Shown: positions 1 to 13,683, counted from the stretch's first letter. The stretch is 64,000 nt of DNA from Siphonodentalium dalli (GCA_032622095.1 CP136069.1:189835122-189899121); one strand, 5' to 3'. Translations and numbers: made by a program. The notes: generated by a model from the letters alone, not told the origin.

Positions 1-3000
1 TGGTCCGGTGTGTCTTATCAATATGCCATTATATGCACGAATGTAATGTGTTCAAATATGTGGGTTATGATGTATACTTTAATGTTAAAGTATATAAGCA
101 CTCTTTAAGATATGCATATGCAGAATGTTGCCTCTTTACACTGACAGAAAAAAAAAGGAATATATAATTTTGAATACTACTCTTCATAAAACGTTAGAAA
201 ACCATAATCTAACAACTAATATCGAAGAACAATGTAACTACTTGATAAGCATTGTAAATATTTCGTCTGTTTTAAATAAAATGGAAATATTTCGTCTGTT
301 TGAAATACAGTTGGAAGCAACAATCAAGTATTTAAATAAAATTTGGACCAAAATCTTATAATTTGAGAAAACGTATATAATTTATATCGAAGTCTTATAA
401 TAAAGGAAGGCTTTGTGCGAATCCATTCGGTCTAATGTGTGAATGTGTTCATCATCGCAAATATAATGATGCAGAAATGAATATTTCCTAGAAAAATGTT
501 AACATAGCTTGTATTTAACCGAAATAATATAGCATTTGAGTTAAAATGTTTCATATTAGGACCATAACGAACCAATGCATAAAAATACAATATTTTGTTT
601 TTCATTCTCGATCAAAATAATGCAGGGTTGTCAATTATCAACAAAAAACAAATACTTTGAAACAAACACGATGACATAAGAACGAATATCCAAGAGCTAG
701 TGTGAAAATAACCCTCACATTTATAAAAAAAAACACAATAAAAATTCAGTTTTCGAGTAAGTCCTTCATAATTATTGAATGTTTTCGTCTATGTTGGATC
801 AAATTTGACACAAAAATCAATTAGCTCACTAACAGTTCGCGCAATATCTCATATTTTGAGAAAACGTTTGCAATTTTAGACAACAATATTGCTAGTGAAG
901 GTGAATATTTCATCCTGGAACTCATGAAATATGATAAAAATAGATGTAAAGACACTTCACGAGACCTCATATCTTTGAGTTATGAACATAAAGTCATCTC
1001 ATAGTGCCAATGTACCCCATAATTTGGTCAGGAGAAATATGTATTTCATATTTGACCCTTCATCTATGGTAAAAAATGAATTAAGGGACATGGGAGTGGT
1101 GTCCTAGACATTAACCTAGAGCATAAATTGACTCAATTTTGCAATTTTAGGCAACATTCTTGCCAGGGAAAGTGTATATTTCATGTTGGAACTCATCAAA
1201 TGTGATAAACATGCATCAAAAGGCACTTACTGAGCTCTGATGACTTTGAGTTATGACAACAACGGCATCTCATACTAGATTGTAAGCCATAATTTGGTCA
1301 GGAAAAGTGTAAATTTCATATTTTATCCTACATGTGTTTTAACAATCAATGTAATTACACCCCATCGGTCGCCTAGACACAGCGTAAATGTTCTCAAGTT
1401 TTCAACTGTAGGCCACAATGTCGGCAGTGAAGGTAAACATTTCATGTTGGAACCCATGAAATGTGATAAAATGGATAAAAAGACACTTCATGAGTACTTA
1501 TGACTGAGTTATGAACATAAAGGGACCTCATAGTGTATTGTAGGTCATAATTTGGTCAGGAAAATTGTAAATTTCATGTCTTAAGCTCCATGTGTTTTAA
1601 AAATATATTTAATTACAGCCATTGGGTCCCTAGAGATCAATCCACAGTCCATATGTAGTCCATATGCAATTTTAGGGAACAGTATTGCTAGCGAAGGTGA
1701 ACATTCCATGCTGGAACTCATGAAATATGATAAAAATAGATGAAAAGACACTTTCTGAGGCCTTGGTCAGGAGAAATGTGTATTGTATTTTGACCCTTGA
1801 TGCGTGGTAGCAATCAATGAAATTACACCCCATGGTATCCTCAGATATGAAGCAACATCATAAATGCACTCAGTTTTGGCAATTTAGAAAACATTGTTGT
1901 AGGGAAGTTGTACATGTCATGTTGGAACTGGTGAAAAGTGATAATAATTGATCAAAAGACACTCGATGAGCCCTGATGGGTTTCAATTATGGTCATAAAG
2001 GCATCTGATAGTGTCATTATACAACGGGGAAATTTGTGAAGCGCTAACAAAGCGTATCTACACGGTGTTATACGATCCAAAATGATCCTGATATAAGAAA
2101 TGCAATCTAGATCATACTCAGTATCTTCGTATCGACTGAATATATCGTTATTCGATGGTGTTCCCGACATACCTCCGTCTTTACTTTTTCTTATGCCTTT
2201 GTAAATTGTAGTTCGTCGATAATATATTTCTGCACAAATGGCACCCGTGTATTGTCTCGAATCATGGGAAGAACTATCGTCCTTATACCAGCGAAAAGAT
2301 GAGCGAATATGGTGTGGTATTATAAACTCGCCGCCTTCGTACCTCTAGTTATCGTTTAGAGTTATTGTTCTTAGATAAAAAATTGGCGCGGCGGCAGTGG
2401 GGATGAGGGGGCCGCACGCGCGCCAATTTTTTATCTAAGAACAATAACTCTAAACGATAAATAGAGGTACGAAGGCGGCGAGTTTATAATACCACACCAT
2501 ATTCGCTCATCTTTTCGCTGGTATAAGGACGATAGTTCTTCCCATGATTCGAGACAATACACGGGTGCCATTTGTGCAGAAATATATTATCGACGAACTA
2601 CAATTTACAAAGGCATAAGAAAAAGTAAAGACGGAGGTATGTCGGGAACACCATCGAATAACGATATATTCAGTCGATACGAAGATACTGAGTATGATCT
2701 AGATTGCATTTCTTATATCAGGATCATTTTGGATCGTATAACACCGTGTAGATACGCTTTGTTAGCGCTTCACAAATTTCCCCGTTGTATAATGACACTA
2801 TCAGATGCCTTTATGACCATAATTGAAACCCATCAGGGCTCATCGAGTGTCTTTTGATCAATTATTATCACTTTTCACCAGTTCCAACATGACATGTACA
2901 ACTTCCCTACAACAATGTTTTCTAAATTGCCAAAACTGAGTGCATTTATGATGTTGCTTCATATCTGAGGATACCATGGGGTGTAATTTCATTGATTGCT

Positions 3001-4810
3001 ACCACGCATCAAGGGTCAAAATACAATACACATTTCTCCTGACCAAGGCCTCAGAAAGTGTCTTTTCATCTATTTTTATCATATTTCATGAGTTCCAGCA
3101 TGGAATGTTCACCTTCGCTAGCAATACTGTTCCCTAAAATTGCATATGGACTACATATGGACTGTGGATTGATCTCTAGGGACCCAATGGCTGTAATTAA
3201 ATATATTTTTAAAACACATGGAGCTTAAGACATGAAATTTACAATTTTCCTGACCAAATTATGACCTACAATACACTATGAGGTCCCTTTATGTTCATAA
3301 CTCAGTCATAAGTACTCATGAAGTGTCTTTTTATCCATTTTATCACATTTCATGGGTTCCAACATGAAATGTTTACCTTCACTGCCGACATTGTGGCCTA
3401 CAGTTGAAAACTTGAGAACATTTACGCTGTGTCTAGGCGACCGATGGGGTGTAATTACATTGATTGTTAAAACACATGTAGGATAAAATATGAAATTTAC
3501 ACTTTTCCTGACCAAATTATGGCTTACAATCTAGTATGAGATGCCGTTGTTGTCATAACTCAAAGTCATCAGAGCTCAGTAAGTGCCTTTTGATGCATGT
3601 TTATCACATTTGATGAGTTCCAACATGAAATATACACTTTCCCTGGCAAGAATGTTGCCTAAAATTGCAAAATTGAGTCAATTTATGCTCTAGGTTAATG
3701 TCTAGGACACCACTCCCATGTCCCTTAATTCATTTTTTACCATAGATGAAGGGTCAAATATGAAATACATATTTCTCCTGACCAAATTATGGGGTACATT
3801 GGCACTATGAGATGACTTTATGTTCATAACTCAAAGATATGAGGTCTCGTGAAGTGTCTTTACATCTATTTTTATCATATTTCATGAGTTCCAGGATGAA
3901 ATATTCACCTTCACTAGCAATATTGTTGTCTAAAATTGCAAACGTTTTCTCAAAATATGAGATATTGCGCGAACTGTTAGTGAGCTAATTGATTTTTGTG
4001 TCAAATTTGATCCAACATAGACGAAAACATTCAATAATTATGAAGGACTTACTCGAAAACGGAATTTTTATTGTGTTTTTTTTTATAAATGTGAGGGTTA
4101 TTTTCACACTAGCTCTTGGATATTCGTTCTTATGTCATCGTGTTTGTTTCAAAGTATTTGTTTTTTGTTGATAATTGACAACCCTGCATTATTTTGATCG
4201 AGAATGAAAAACAAAATATTGTATTTTTATGCATTGGTTCGTTATGGAGTCCTAATATGAAACATTTTAACTCAAATGCTATATTATTTCGGTTAAATAC
4301 AAGCTATGTTAACATTTTTCTAGGAAATATTCATTTCTGCATCATTATATTTGCGATGATGAACACATTCACACATTAGACCGAATGGATTCGCACAAAG
4401 CCTTCCTTTATTATAAGACTTCGATATAAATTATATACGTTTTCTCAAATTATAAGATTTTGGTCCAAATTTTATTTAAATACTTGATTGTTGCTTCCAA
4501 CTGTATTTCAAATAGACGAAATATTTCCATTTTATTTAAAACAGACGAAATATTTACAATGCTTATCAAGTAGTTACATTGTTCTTCGATATTAGTTGTT
4601 AGATTATGGTTTTCTAACGTTTTATGAAGAGTAGTATTCAAAATTATATATTCCTTTTTTTTTCTGTCAGTGTAAAGAGGCAACATTCTGCATATGCATA
4701 TCTTAAAGAGTGCTTATATACTTTAACATTAAAGTATACATCATAACCCACATATTTGAACACATTACATTCGTGCATATAATGGCATATTGATAAGACA
4801 CACCGGACCA
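1..4810. repeat. Near-perfect 4.8-kb palindrome (arms 1-2390 and 2419-4810)
   Basis: The first base pairs with base 4810, and the match runs to a 28-bp spacer at 2391-2418, which itself carries a small GCGGC/GCCGC stem. Reading the arms against each other I found only a few differences: one substitution near 2349, one near 748 and a 2-bp indel near 551. The left edge coincides with the window start, so the palindrome may continue leftwards. Small open frames occur as mirror-image pairs (for example 1952-2170 minus and 2639-2857 plus); they follow from the duplication and match nothing I recognise. It could be a very young inverted duplication, a foldback transposon, or an assembly foldback artefact. 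Confidence 0.95.
840..2020. repeat. Five diverged tandem units of about 260 bp inside the palindrome arm (mirrored at 2790-3970)
   Basis: A block reading roughly GGAACTCATGAAATATGATA, then AAAAGACACTTC, then TTTGAGTTATGAACATAAAG recurs near 920, 1190, 1450, 1712 and 1924, with GGTCAGGA-type segments between. Spacing is 210-270 bp and the units are clearly diverged from each other. The same units appear in reverse in the right arm. The tandem array is therefore older than the inverted duplication. No coding function is seen. Confidence 0.8.
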
Positions 4811-4999
4811 CCATAGAGCTTATAGCGTATGTGGAACTATACATTAAAGAGCGTTTATACGTGATTTACCTGTGAAAATGGAAATTTTTATACATCATAT
4901 CACATAGAGGTACCGTACTTGCTTTAAGAATATGGACAGTTATAGGCACAATCATAACAACAATGGAGACCAGCGTTTTTACACAGAAATCAGTAATTT

Positions 5000-6400
5000 A
5001 TGCACTAAAATGGTAACAACAATGAAAATATACACTCTGTGAACTGCCATAGACATCAGAACTATTAAGAATTTATGAGTTGTCTCGCTTGTTTAGTTGC
5101 GATACATGATGCAATAATTTGAGTTACCAACAATAAAACAGTATTGACGCTATATATTATCCATATACCGACGGTTTTAGACTATATTTCTACTAATAAT
5201 GCTATTAAATGAACGACAATTAAGAGAAATGAACTATGAATGCATATATGAAGTCAACATGTATACACGCGTCCACATAGCAGGCCTTTTCCAGACCAAT
5301 GTTTGATACCCCCGTATAAAATAGAGCGTTTTGAGAAGAATATGTGAAATTAATATGCACTTGTGTTCACATAGTAGGTCTTATCGTCATATGAAACTGC
5401 CACATAGTACATGCTTTGTTTCCTCTGTATAACAGACTAAATGTATAGGATGTACACATGTACAATACCTATAATTGGTGAAAAGAATACATGAAGTATT
5501 TATGCATTAGTCTACACCATATGGGCTCTTTATTGTCTCCATGTAATGGAGATTTTAGACTAAATTTCTTCTAATAATGCTATAAATGAACGATAATAAA
5601 GAGAAATGAACGATTAAAGAATACATCAAGTAAATATGTATACACGCATCCGCATAGTAGGTCTTTTCCAGACCAATGTTTTGATGCCTCTGTATTAACA
5701 GAGAGCTTGGAGTATATATGAATGAACGGTAAGGAATATGTGAAATTAATATAGACATGTGTTCGCATAGTAGCCCTATCGGGGGCATGTTTCCTTAAAT
5801 GGTAGCAATAATGAAAATTTACACTGTGTATTACAAACCACTCAAGGCTTCAGAAATATTACTAATTTTTGTGTTGTGATCAGTTGTCTCGCTTGTTTAG
5901 CTGCGATACATGATTCAATAATTTCATTTACCGCCAATAAAGCAGTATTGACTGGTATTGACGCATTATTTTCTCAATATAACGGCGAGTTTAGATTCCT
6001 ACTAATAATGCTATAAATTAACGACAATAAAGAGAAATCGAAGATTAAAGAGTACATCGAATAAATGTGTATACACGCGTTCCGCTCGTATGCCTTTTTC
6101 AGACCAATGGTTGATAACCCCCTACATAATAGAGCGTTTTGATAAGAACATGTGTCCACATAGTAGGCCTTTCGTGACATGAGACTGTCACTTGGTACAG
6201 ACTGTCACTTGGTACATGCTTTGTTTCCTCTGTATAACAGCCTATCTTGATGGGAGTTATAATACATATAATTGATGAAAATAATGCATGAAGTAAGTAT
6301 TTATACACTAGTCTACATAATATGGGCTCTTTAGTTTCTCCATTTAATGGAGATTTTAGAGTAATAATATGAATGAACTATGACTAGAATACATCGAAGA
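5000..6400. repeat. Two tandem units of about 800 bp
   Basis: Segments in 5000-5560 recur about 790-811 bp later, in the same order: AAAATGGTAACAACAATGAAA near 5007/5797, CTACTAATAATGCTAT near 5190/5998, GTACATGCTTTGTTTCCTC near 5405/6214 and ATATGGGCTCTTTA near 5519/6319. A shorter related segment (TCTTCTAATAATGCTATAAA, near 5567) lies between, so part of each unit is itself duplicated. The intervals 4811-5000 and 6400-7780 show nothing I recognise. Confidence 0.75.
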
Positions 6401-7789
6401 ACCAGACACCAATGCCATACTCCTACCATCCATGGAGCAATTAATATACATGATATAAGACATAAAATACAACAGACAGTATCGTGTGCAACCGCTAAGG
6501 TATCATATGAATGAACCGTCATACACAATGATGTTACAACCAAAACTGCCTTATGGACGAAATACTGGAACTGATTATACATTTGATACACGACATGTCA
6601 TTCCACTCTATACATGGTCAGTTAGATATCTTGCGAAAGTGACGTGCACCTTTAAGGTATGTGACCAAAATGTGTTGTATTGTATTTTATATATATGACC
6701 ATTTCTGCAGTAAATAACGACACATCATTACTAGTGGGACTATGTGTGAAGCTCTTTGAATTAAATGAGGTTACTATGGTGGACATGTTTAACCAGATAC
6801 GTTCTTCAAATAATGTTGGGATTTAAATTGAAGCTTAATTAGCCCTTCAAACTTTCCAAATCAAGGTTATGGCGTGAAACAACCTGGAGAGAAAGATTTT
6901 ATTTAGTTACTAATGTGGGTTCAAATAGAAACACATGGCGAAGGCCATGATTCGAGCCTGTATGGCGCTTCATAGCCCATTAAAGGCGCGCCGATGGGTG
7001 TGGTTAACTTTAATATGTCATGTGTAGGCCAGAAGCCACGAGGAACCCATTGCTGTCCATGTATGTACCCCATATATACTGCTATATGCAGTCGACCTAC
7101 CTAGGACCTCAGTTTCTCCTTTCCTGTGTGGCTATTCCAAACCCATTTAGTGCAATGCGTTTGAAAATATACAGAGCGTTATTAAGAAGGATCGCTGATG
7201 CGTATAATATAACCAATATTTAGTCAAAATTTTAAGAAAACCCATTATTGAAACATTGCGTTTGATGGTGTAGGGATTTGACCATATAATGGTTATCAGT
7301 GAAGTGATGACATGTGCACTAAATGACCTCAGTCAGTAAAGGCTAGTTCAGATCATATGAGAACCACACTCACCACCCATGCCTATACCCAAACAAACAC
7401 CATGGCGACAGCGAAACACTACGAAGCTTCTCCCCACACGGACACTGTTGTCTTCCATGGATAATTTCTGATCCCATGTTGAGACCAAATTTCAGCCAAA
7501 GGGATCCCGTGGTTTCTGAGAAAATTATATTACAATGATGTACGATGACGGACGAAGAGTGATTGGTTTTAGTTTCCAAACAGATGTTTACCAACACGTT
7601 TTGAGACTGATATAGATGAAGTGTCCCTTTTATTATTGTTACGATGTGAAGTTGGCTAGTTCATACCCGTAGTATCAGTTTCACTGGCCAGTGTCACTTA
7701 GAAACAATATTACGGATCATTGTCACATACAAAGGTCTTCAAAGGGAAGTCTATAATATGAGTAATATTTTCGCGGGCTTTTAAAGTTG

Positions 7790-7807
7790 TATATATATAT
7801 ATATATA
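7790..7807. repeat. (AT)n microsatellite
   Basis: Simple AT dinucleotide run. Just downstream (7983-8040) a 29-bp segment containing GACATCTGTAGAGCGTGCTA is tandemly duplicated once. The surrounding 6.4-8.4 kb has no recognisable gene or element. Confidence 0.8.
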
Positions 7808-8418
7808 ATAGGTGTGGCTTCACATTAGCAAAGATGTCCCAAGGAACATGCACACCATGAAAGGAGGAAATATTAATAATCAAGGATGTATTCTCAATAC
7901 AGGGGGAGGGGGTAATTTAATTTGTTACAGTGAATGGAGCGATTAGGAATGAATAAATTATGGAAAACAAGATGTGAAGAGGCCTATATGACATCTGTAG
8001 AGCGTGCTACCTATATGACATCTGTAGAGCGTGCTAACGGATTTAGTCATAGAAAGAGTAATATCCAAGATGGATGCTTCGTTCAAATTCTATAGAGCCC
8101 ATCTGGAGGTGCTACTAAACAAGGAATTTTTTCAAAAACTTGGAGATGAAAGTGGATATTCGAAGATTATGAGGGATTAGAAGTTGTAAGAAAAAGAAGA
8201 GCGAATAAAAACAGGAAGTGGTAGATAAAAAAGAGGGATAAAAAAAGATAACAAAGAAAAATTATGAATAAATAGAGGATATCCACCCTTTTTCAGTGGA
8301 TATGGGTTATATCTCATGAGTGATGACAAAACATTGAATTTCCACGATATGATCAAATAATAAGCATGTGATACAACGCTTAGCCGATGGGTTTGGAGTC
8401 AGCCGGTAGGTTTCACGA

Positions 8419-8543
8419 GGGATTGCGTCAGATTCCAATGACTCAGGCGTTGCGCCGGAAGTAGGGATTGCGCCAGATTCGAATGACTCAGGCATTGCGC
8501 CAGAAGTAGGGATTGCGTCAGATTTGAATGACAGGCATTGCAG
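8419..8543. repeat. 45-bp tandem repeat, about 2.7 units
   Basis: Units start at 8419, 8464 and 8509 with GGGATTGCG(T/C)CAGATT and contain AATGACTCAGGC. The period is a multiple of three, so a short minus-strand frame (8307-8495) reads as a 15-residue repeat, but nothing around it supports a gene. Confidence 0.8.
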
Positions 8544-8654
8544 GAGGCAGAGTTTCTTATGGGCTGGATCTTATTCTAGGGTTTAGGAGACGTGTGTTGA
8601 CCACTCAATATCCCCTCAGGTGTAGTGTGGAACCCTCAGAAGTGGCAGTGGGTT

Positions 8655-9090
8655 AGATATATTAAAAGACCGTGAATTTTAATTTAATTTTAAATTATTT
8701 TTGAATTTTAGAAAAAGTTGAAGTTTTTTAAGTTTTTCATATTTTTTTAATTTATGAATTTTTTTTTAAGTTTTTCATTTTTGTTTCTTTTTGAAAAGTT
8801 TTTTAAGTTTTTTGAAATTTTTGAGTATTTTGAAGTTTTTAAACTTATTTGAAATTTTTTGAGATTTTTGAAGTTTTTGAAATTTTAGAAATTTTTGAAG
8901 TTTTTGAAATTTTGGAAGTTTTTGAAATTTTTAAAGTTTTTGAAATTTTTGAAGTTTTGAATTTTTTGAAGTTTTCAATGCGAGTGTCACTTTAACATTA
9001 TCCCACAGTGTGCGCCATGTGTTACTTTAACATTCATCCATAGTGAGTGTAACTTTAATAATCATCCCCAGTGAGAGCCTAGTGTCCCTT
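8655..9090. repeat. Low-complexity GAAATTTTTGAAGTTTTT tract and adjoining short repeats
   Basis: 8660-8980 is almost entirely permutations of GAAATTTTT and GAAGTTTTT. From 8985 to 9090 a different short motif, CACTTTAACATT(A/C)ATCC, recurs three times with decay. No coding potential. Confidence 0.85.
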
Positions 9091-9323
9091 CAAGACTGAA
9101 GCTACCCCCAATGAGATCATCACGTGATATACATGTAGATAATATACCATTCATATGGAGAAGTCTGGATATAACCAGCGGGTCATGTCCGGACATGTCC
9201 AACCGGTACAAATAGACCATGATGCAATGCGTGGGCGGAGAATATAGGTCAAACTCCAACGGGAGTACTGCGGAGAATGTAGGTCAAACTGTCTAGACTA
9301 CCCCCAAACAGGGTGGGTATCAT

Positions 9324-9396
9324 CAGACCGAAGATATTTTAGGCTGTTGAAGCTTTATTTGGCCGGTTTTGGCCGTTTTGTTGGGTAAAGGGTTAA
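9324..9396 (-). mobile_element. Truncated end of the piggyBac-type TTAA MITE
   Basis: These 73 bp match one end of the full MITEs at 21794-22161 and 60023-60415: CAGACCGAAGATATTTTAGG, then TTTGGCCGG, then TTGGGTAAAGGG followed by TTAA at 9393-9396. The match stops abruptly at 9324, so this is a one-ended remnant. Confidence 0.85.
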
Positions 9397-9725
9397 TAAA
9401 TTCCGCCGACCAAATATTAGATAGATGTCTGAGAGCCACGGTATAAGCGTATCTCAACTAAAACATATTTGCGTCTCAAGGTGTTAACTAACCATTTACT
9501 CATTTACTCATTTACTCATTGCGGTATTAGGTAAATATCGACTGCTGCTGTTGCTACAGTAGGTTGTTTACAAACGTTGGTTTCAGCCTACGGAATGTCG
9601 TCACTGGTGGATTATTGATAATGAAAATAACAAATTCCTTCCATTTTGTTTCATTTTCTCCTTGCTAATAAAGATTTAACAAACCATATATGTTAAAACC
9701 ACCGCGAAAACCGTCCTTGGCTTTA

Positions 9726-10041
9726 TGATTGATTGATTGATTGATTGGGGTTTATTGTCGCTTTAGCAACTAAGGCCATATCACGACATTGCCAGTTTTA
9801 GTGGTGGAGGAAATCCGCACACTTGCGACTAATCTAACATTGATTTCAATGGCTGATAAACTCGTCAACCATGTGCGGCAAACCACCGGCCATCGGCGAG
9901 TAACTGGTAACTCCACCAGTTAACGATTTCGAGTTACAAAGTCCACGATGGAAACATGTGGATTTGAACCATTATCGCGAGCGCTGGAGGGCGAAACGGC
10001 TTGGAGTTGTACCCCTAACCGATTGAGCCACCGAGGCCCCT
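9726..10041 (-). mobile_element. tRNA-derived SINE with perfect 12-bp target site duplication
   Basis: On the minus strand the element begins with a tRNA-like RNA polymerase III promoter. Box A is GTGGCTCAATCGGTTAGGG (10014-10032) and box B is GGTTCAAATCC (9960-9970). It ends in a (TCAA)n tail, seen on the plus strand as TGATTGATTGATTGATTG from 9727. The flanks carry an exact direct repeat, TCCTTGGCTTTA, at 9714-9725 and 10042-10053. Size is 316 bp. Retrotransposition by LINE machinery is inferred from the duplication and tail. Confidence 0.92.
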
Positions 10042-10564
10042 TCCTTGGCTTTAAAAGGTAATTTCGACTCATTATTTAATTATCATTATTACATGCAATT
10101 TGTTTTCATTCTTTTTTTATGTTTTTATTTCTACTCAAAAATGTGTTACAAGTGTAAACAGGTATACGTGTAACTATTGTTAATGCTGTTTGCTTTATGC
10201 AATTGGGGGGTAATTCATATTTTACAGTGGGCATACATTCCCCTCCGAGACACGATATTTGTACAGTTAGAACTATATTTTAACTAAAGATGGAGTTTAC
10301 ACACTCAACTGTAGGTGACTGGTTTAACGCCTATGTGAGCCAATGTAAATATTTGCGATTTAGAATATTTTCACGATGCGTCGTACACAACTATATAGCC
10401 ATATGAATGTCGTAAATTATTTATATTTTGCCCCCCAGGGATCCACACGTGACGATAGCTTCTGGGTGCTTCGAAGTAATATATCGAGTTTAGAAAGTGC
10501 TACTAAAACTTCGACCCTATACAACACGATATTCCTATATTTACCCCCCCCCCCAGGTATCGCC

Positions 10565-10735
10565 CCGAATTATAGCCTCACGCCAAGTTGTGACGTCAGC
10601 AGGGGTGCGATAGTTGGAAGACCATATAGCCCGGGAAATAGTTAGCTTACCGGGCAATGGTCAAAACTACTCCCTGGCACGCACGTGATGGCGCTTCGTC
10701 CAATCAAAAGACAGTATTGCATTCTGTTAAGGGGG
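10565..10735 (-). repeat. Dispersed repeat family R1, copy 1
   Basis: The minus strand carries ATACTGTCTTTTGATTGGA, then GGGAGTAGTTTTGACCATTG, CCCGGGCTAT and TGACGTCA. The same order appears on the plus strand at 15475-15625 and in part at 16425-16560. A C-rich run sits just beyond at 10544-10555. The family is not one I recognise. Confidence 0.7.
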
Positions 10736-12624
10736 AGACGCACGTTGCCCAAAACAAATTCATTTTTGGGTGGGTCAGGTAATTTGGCAATATCTTGATA
10801 AATCCACAACTGTACGCAATGGAACTTCACATGGATGTAGAACACATATTGAGGAATGCATACCATGTATTAAACATTTTGAAATATGAACATCATCAGA
10901 GTAATTAAGAGAGATTTGTAACATTTTATAATAAGTTCACTTTAGGTACCGAGAACTTTTATCTACTTCCACTTTCATCCTTAAACTGTGGTGATAGATG
11001 TAGCATCATATCTGTTTTCCAAGAGAGGAGCCGTCTTTCTGCAGAAGAAGGAACACCATTCTTATAAATGAAGTAAAATTATGAGTACCCTATTCTGAAA
11101 AATGGCAATAATAAACCAGACATTTGCAATTGGGACTATTTAGAAATGTATGGAGGACAGGATGGACAAATAACAAATCAATTGAACTTGTAAAAAAAAG
11201 CAAACAGTCTGTATATTTGGATATTAAATGGAAACAATCATAATACAATAATACAATGATATATGTATCAATTTATAATTATTAATTAATAATTAATTTA
11301 ATAATTAATTATTAGTTATTATATAATAAAAAAAATTAAATTTTTTCTGAACTCTCAAAAGATAGTACTCTCATTCAGCCTTTCAATGCATAATATATCT
11401 CAATGTATGACAGATTGTCATTGATATCATACTTAACTGAACTGACCAAATAAATACACATGAATAAATCATAAATTTTGCTTCTGACATGCTGTGGTTT
11501 TATCCCAGGACTGAGGTATCCCAATGATGCAAAGTATTCCCACTATATCAAAGTAATCAATCTCACAATGCCATTGAATATTGGTGATAAGTCAGTTGAA
11601 ATACAGTTTATATTGACCTCAAAGGTGTCACTTTCTGTAAGGTAATGTATTTGTCATATTATGGACTATGAGTTATACCAAAAATCGCATATAACTGTTG
11701 TGCAGTATTGACGCTAAATTAAATTACATACCTGCTCATCTTCTCATTGTAGCACCACTGTTATCAGCAAGGCAACTTCACAGTTAGTCGGCATTGTCAA
11801 TGATTACAAATGGCAAGGATTCCATTTCTTTGAATCCAAGTTATTTCAATCACCTATAAGAGACAGATATATTTTTATTTTTATTTTCTTAACTTTCAAT
11901 TTCGCACCACCAATGCATAACAGCATTAGCTTTCTGGGGTGTTGCCACCGACACCACATTTACACAAATAAAATAACAAAAACTCTCTCGGGGAAAATTC
12001 GCATTAGACACCACATATTACACAAATGAAATAACACAAACTATTTTCATGTAAAACGTTTGTAGATGAAGCGTTGAGTGGTCAATCTCAATGCCTTGTA
12101 AAATGATTTATGGGGGGACTACAAATTAGATTTAACGAACACCTCAAATGGGTTCCAGCAACTGTTGGAGGTTTCATTTAATTACTTGATAGTTTCATGT
12201 TGATCTGAATCGCCCTATACTGGTACTAATTGAAATATTTGGCTAAAAACTAACATATAACTATGGTTTTGTTTTCATACAAGCTCAACTCAATTTCATT
12301 ATTTTAAAATTCATATAAAATGTCAGAGATCCTGAATGTGTCAAGATATGCTATTGGATGGCAGCGACTGGATAAAATAAAACAAAAGATATTTTGATAA
12401 TACACATGTATTTTAGATTGAACTTAACAAAAACCCCAGTTCACGTGACAACTCCTGTGGTTCATTAACTCTGGTGCGAACATAACAGATATATACTACA
12501 AGTACAGAGGGGGACACAATCGCAACTGTTATTTAAGGCTATTAACTGTGATGGGATGTTCAAAACATTTGTTTCCAGCTAATTGTGGTAGCCGCCTTAA
12601 TGAATTGAAATTATCTATCTCAAC

Positions 12625-12654
12625 TTACCTGTAAATGTTGACATTTACAGGTAA
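12625..12654. repeat. Perfect 14-bp hairpin with 2-nt loop
   Basis: TTACCTGTAAATGT is followed by TG and its exact reverse complement. Immediately downstream (12669-12750) a 50-bp segment containing CAGGTACAGGACAACCCC is tandemly duplicated. No function is evident. Confidence 0.8.
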
Positions 12655-13626
12655 TCAGGAATTAACCTAACATTGCCCTTCTCCTACCAGGTACAGGACA
12701 ACCCCAACCTCTCATTGCACTTCTCCTATCGGGTACAGGACAACCCCATGACAATCCAACGTGTTAGTGTTCAGTCAACTGTAATAAAGACAAAACATTT
12801 TGCAGGCTAACAAATCCAAAAGCAATATTTTATGAAAAATAGGATAACAATGAGTGAGTTAAAATATTGCTTGAGGGTTAAGTTGCACAATATTATAATA
12901 TTCCACATGTTGTGGAAAATCAGATTGCTGCATATTAATTACTAACATAATGCACAGATGTAATTAATTAGTACCATGTAACCAGTACACCCAGCTAGAT
13001 GATCTATGTTGGAGGTGGGGTGTCCACTGTCTGAAATTTCCAACAGCACCGCCCCTTGATCCAGACCAAGTTAACTCCCTCCCAGTCCCAAGTTTGCAAA
13101 ATATAATTTGCACCCCTCTACATTGGGTTATAATTTTCTAATTTGTTATCTCAAAGTTTGAAATTCCCCACTAATTACTGGTTGCAAAATTAAAACTATA
13201 AGAACAATTTCTACATATTAATGTTGTGATTTTTCCAACTACTAATATTTCGTGAGACTTAATACATTTATTTCCAACTGTTTGACTGTTTGGACCCAAT
13301 TTGTTTTGTGGGGGGGGGGTACATAATACTCCAGCATTATATATACCAGTCAATGAATGGTAGCTCTTTCACTACCTGTTCCCAAAATGTTGATCATGTA
13401 CACAAGCTGAGTACCTGTACCCGTAACATGATAACCAGGTTTGGCACATCCTACATTTAACTAAACATAAATAGTTAAATATGACGATATCGAACCAGTT
13501 TTCTTCCCATATATGCATAAGTTATGAGATCCTTGAAAATGCAGCCACATTGAAGTGTCATAATATTAATATAGTAAATGAACAGGCTTGAGATAAAATT
13601 TGATTCATGCACCATTTGTGTTGTGT

Positions 13627-13683
13627 TAGATCATGCCATGAATCTCTAATCTGGCTATACGTAGCGATTCATGGCATGATCTA
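13627..13683. repeat. 18-bp inverted repeat with 21-nt loop
   Basis: The arm TAGATCATGCCATGAATC (13627-13644) pairs exactly with 13666-13683. It is isolated in otherwise unremarkable DNA and could be a tiny MITE core or a hairpin footprint. Confidence 0.8.

Noticed and set aside
11260-11345. AT-rich self-complementary stretch as a possible replication origin or matrix attachment site
   Set aside because: Simple AATTAATTATT composition; nothing beyond base composition supports a function.
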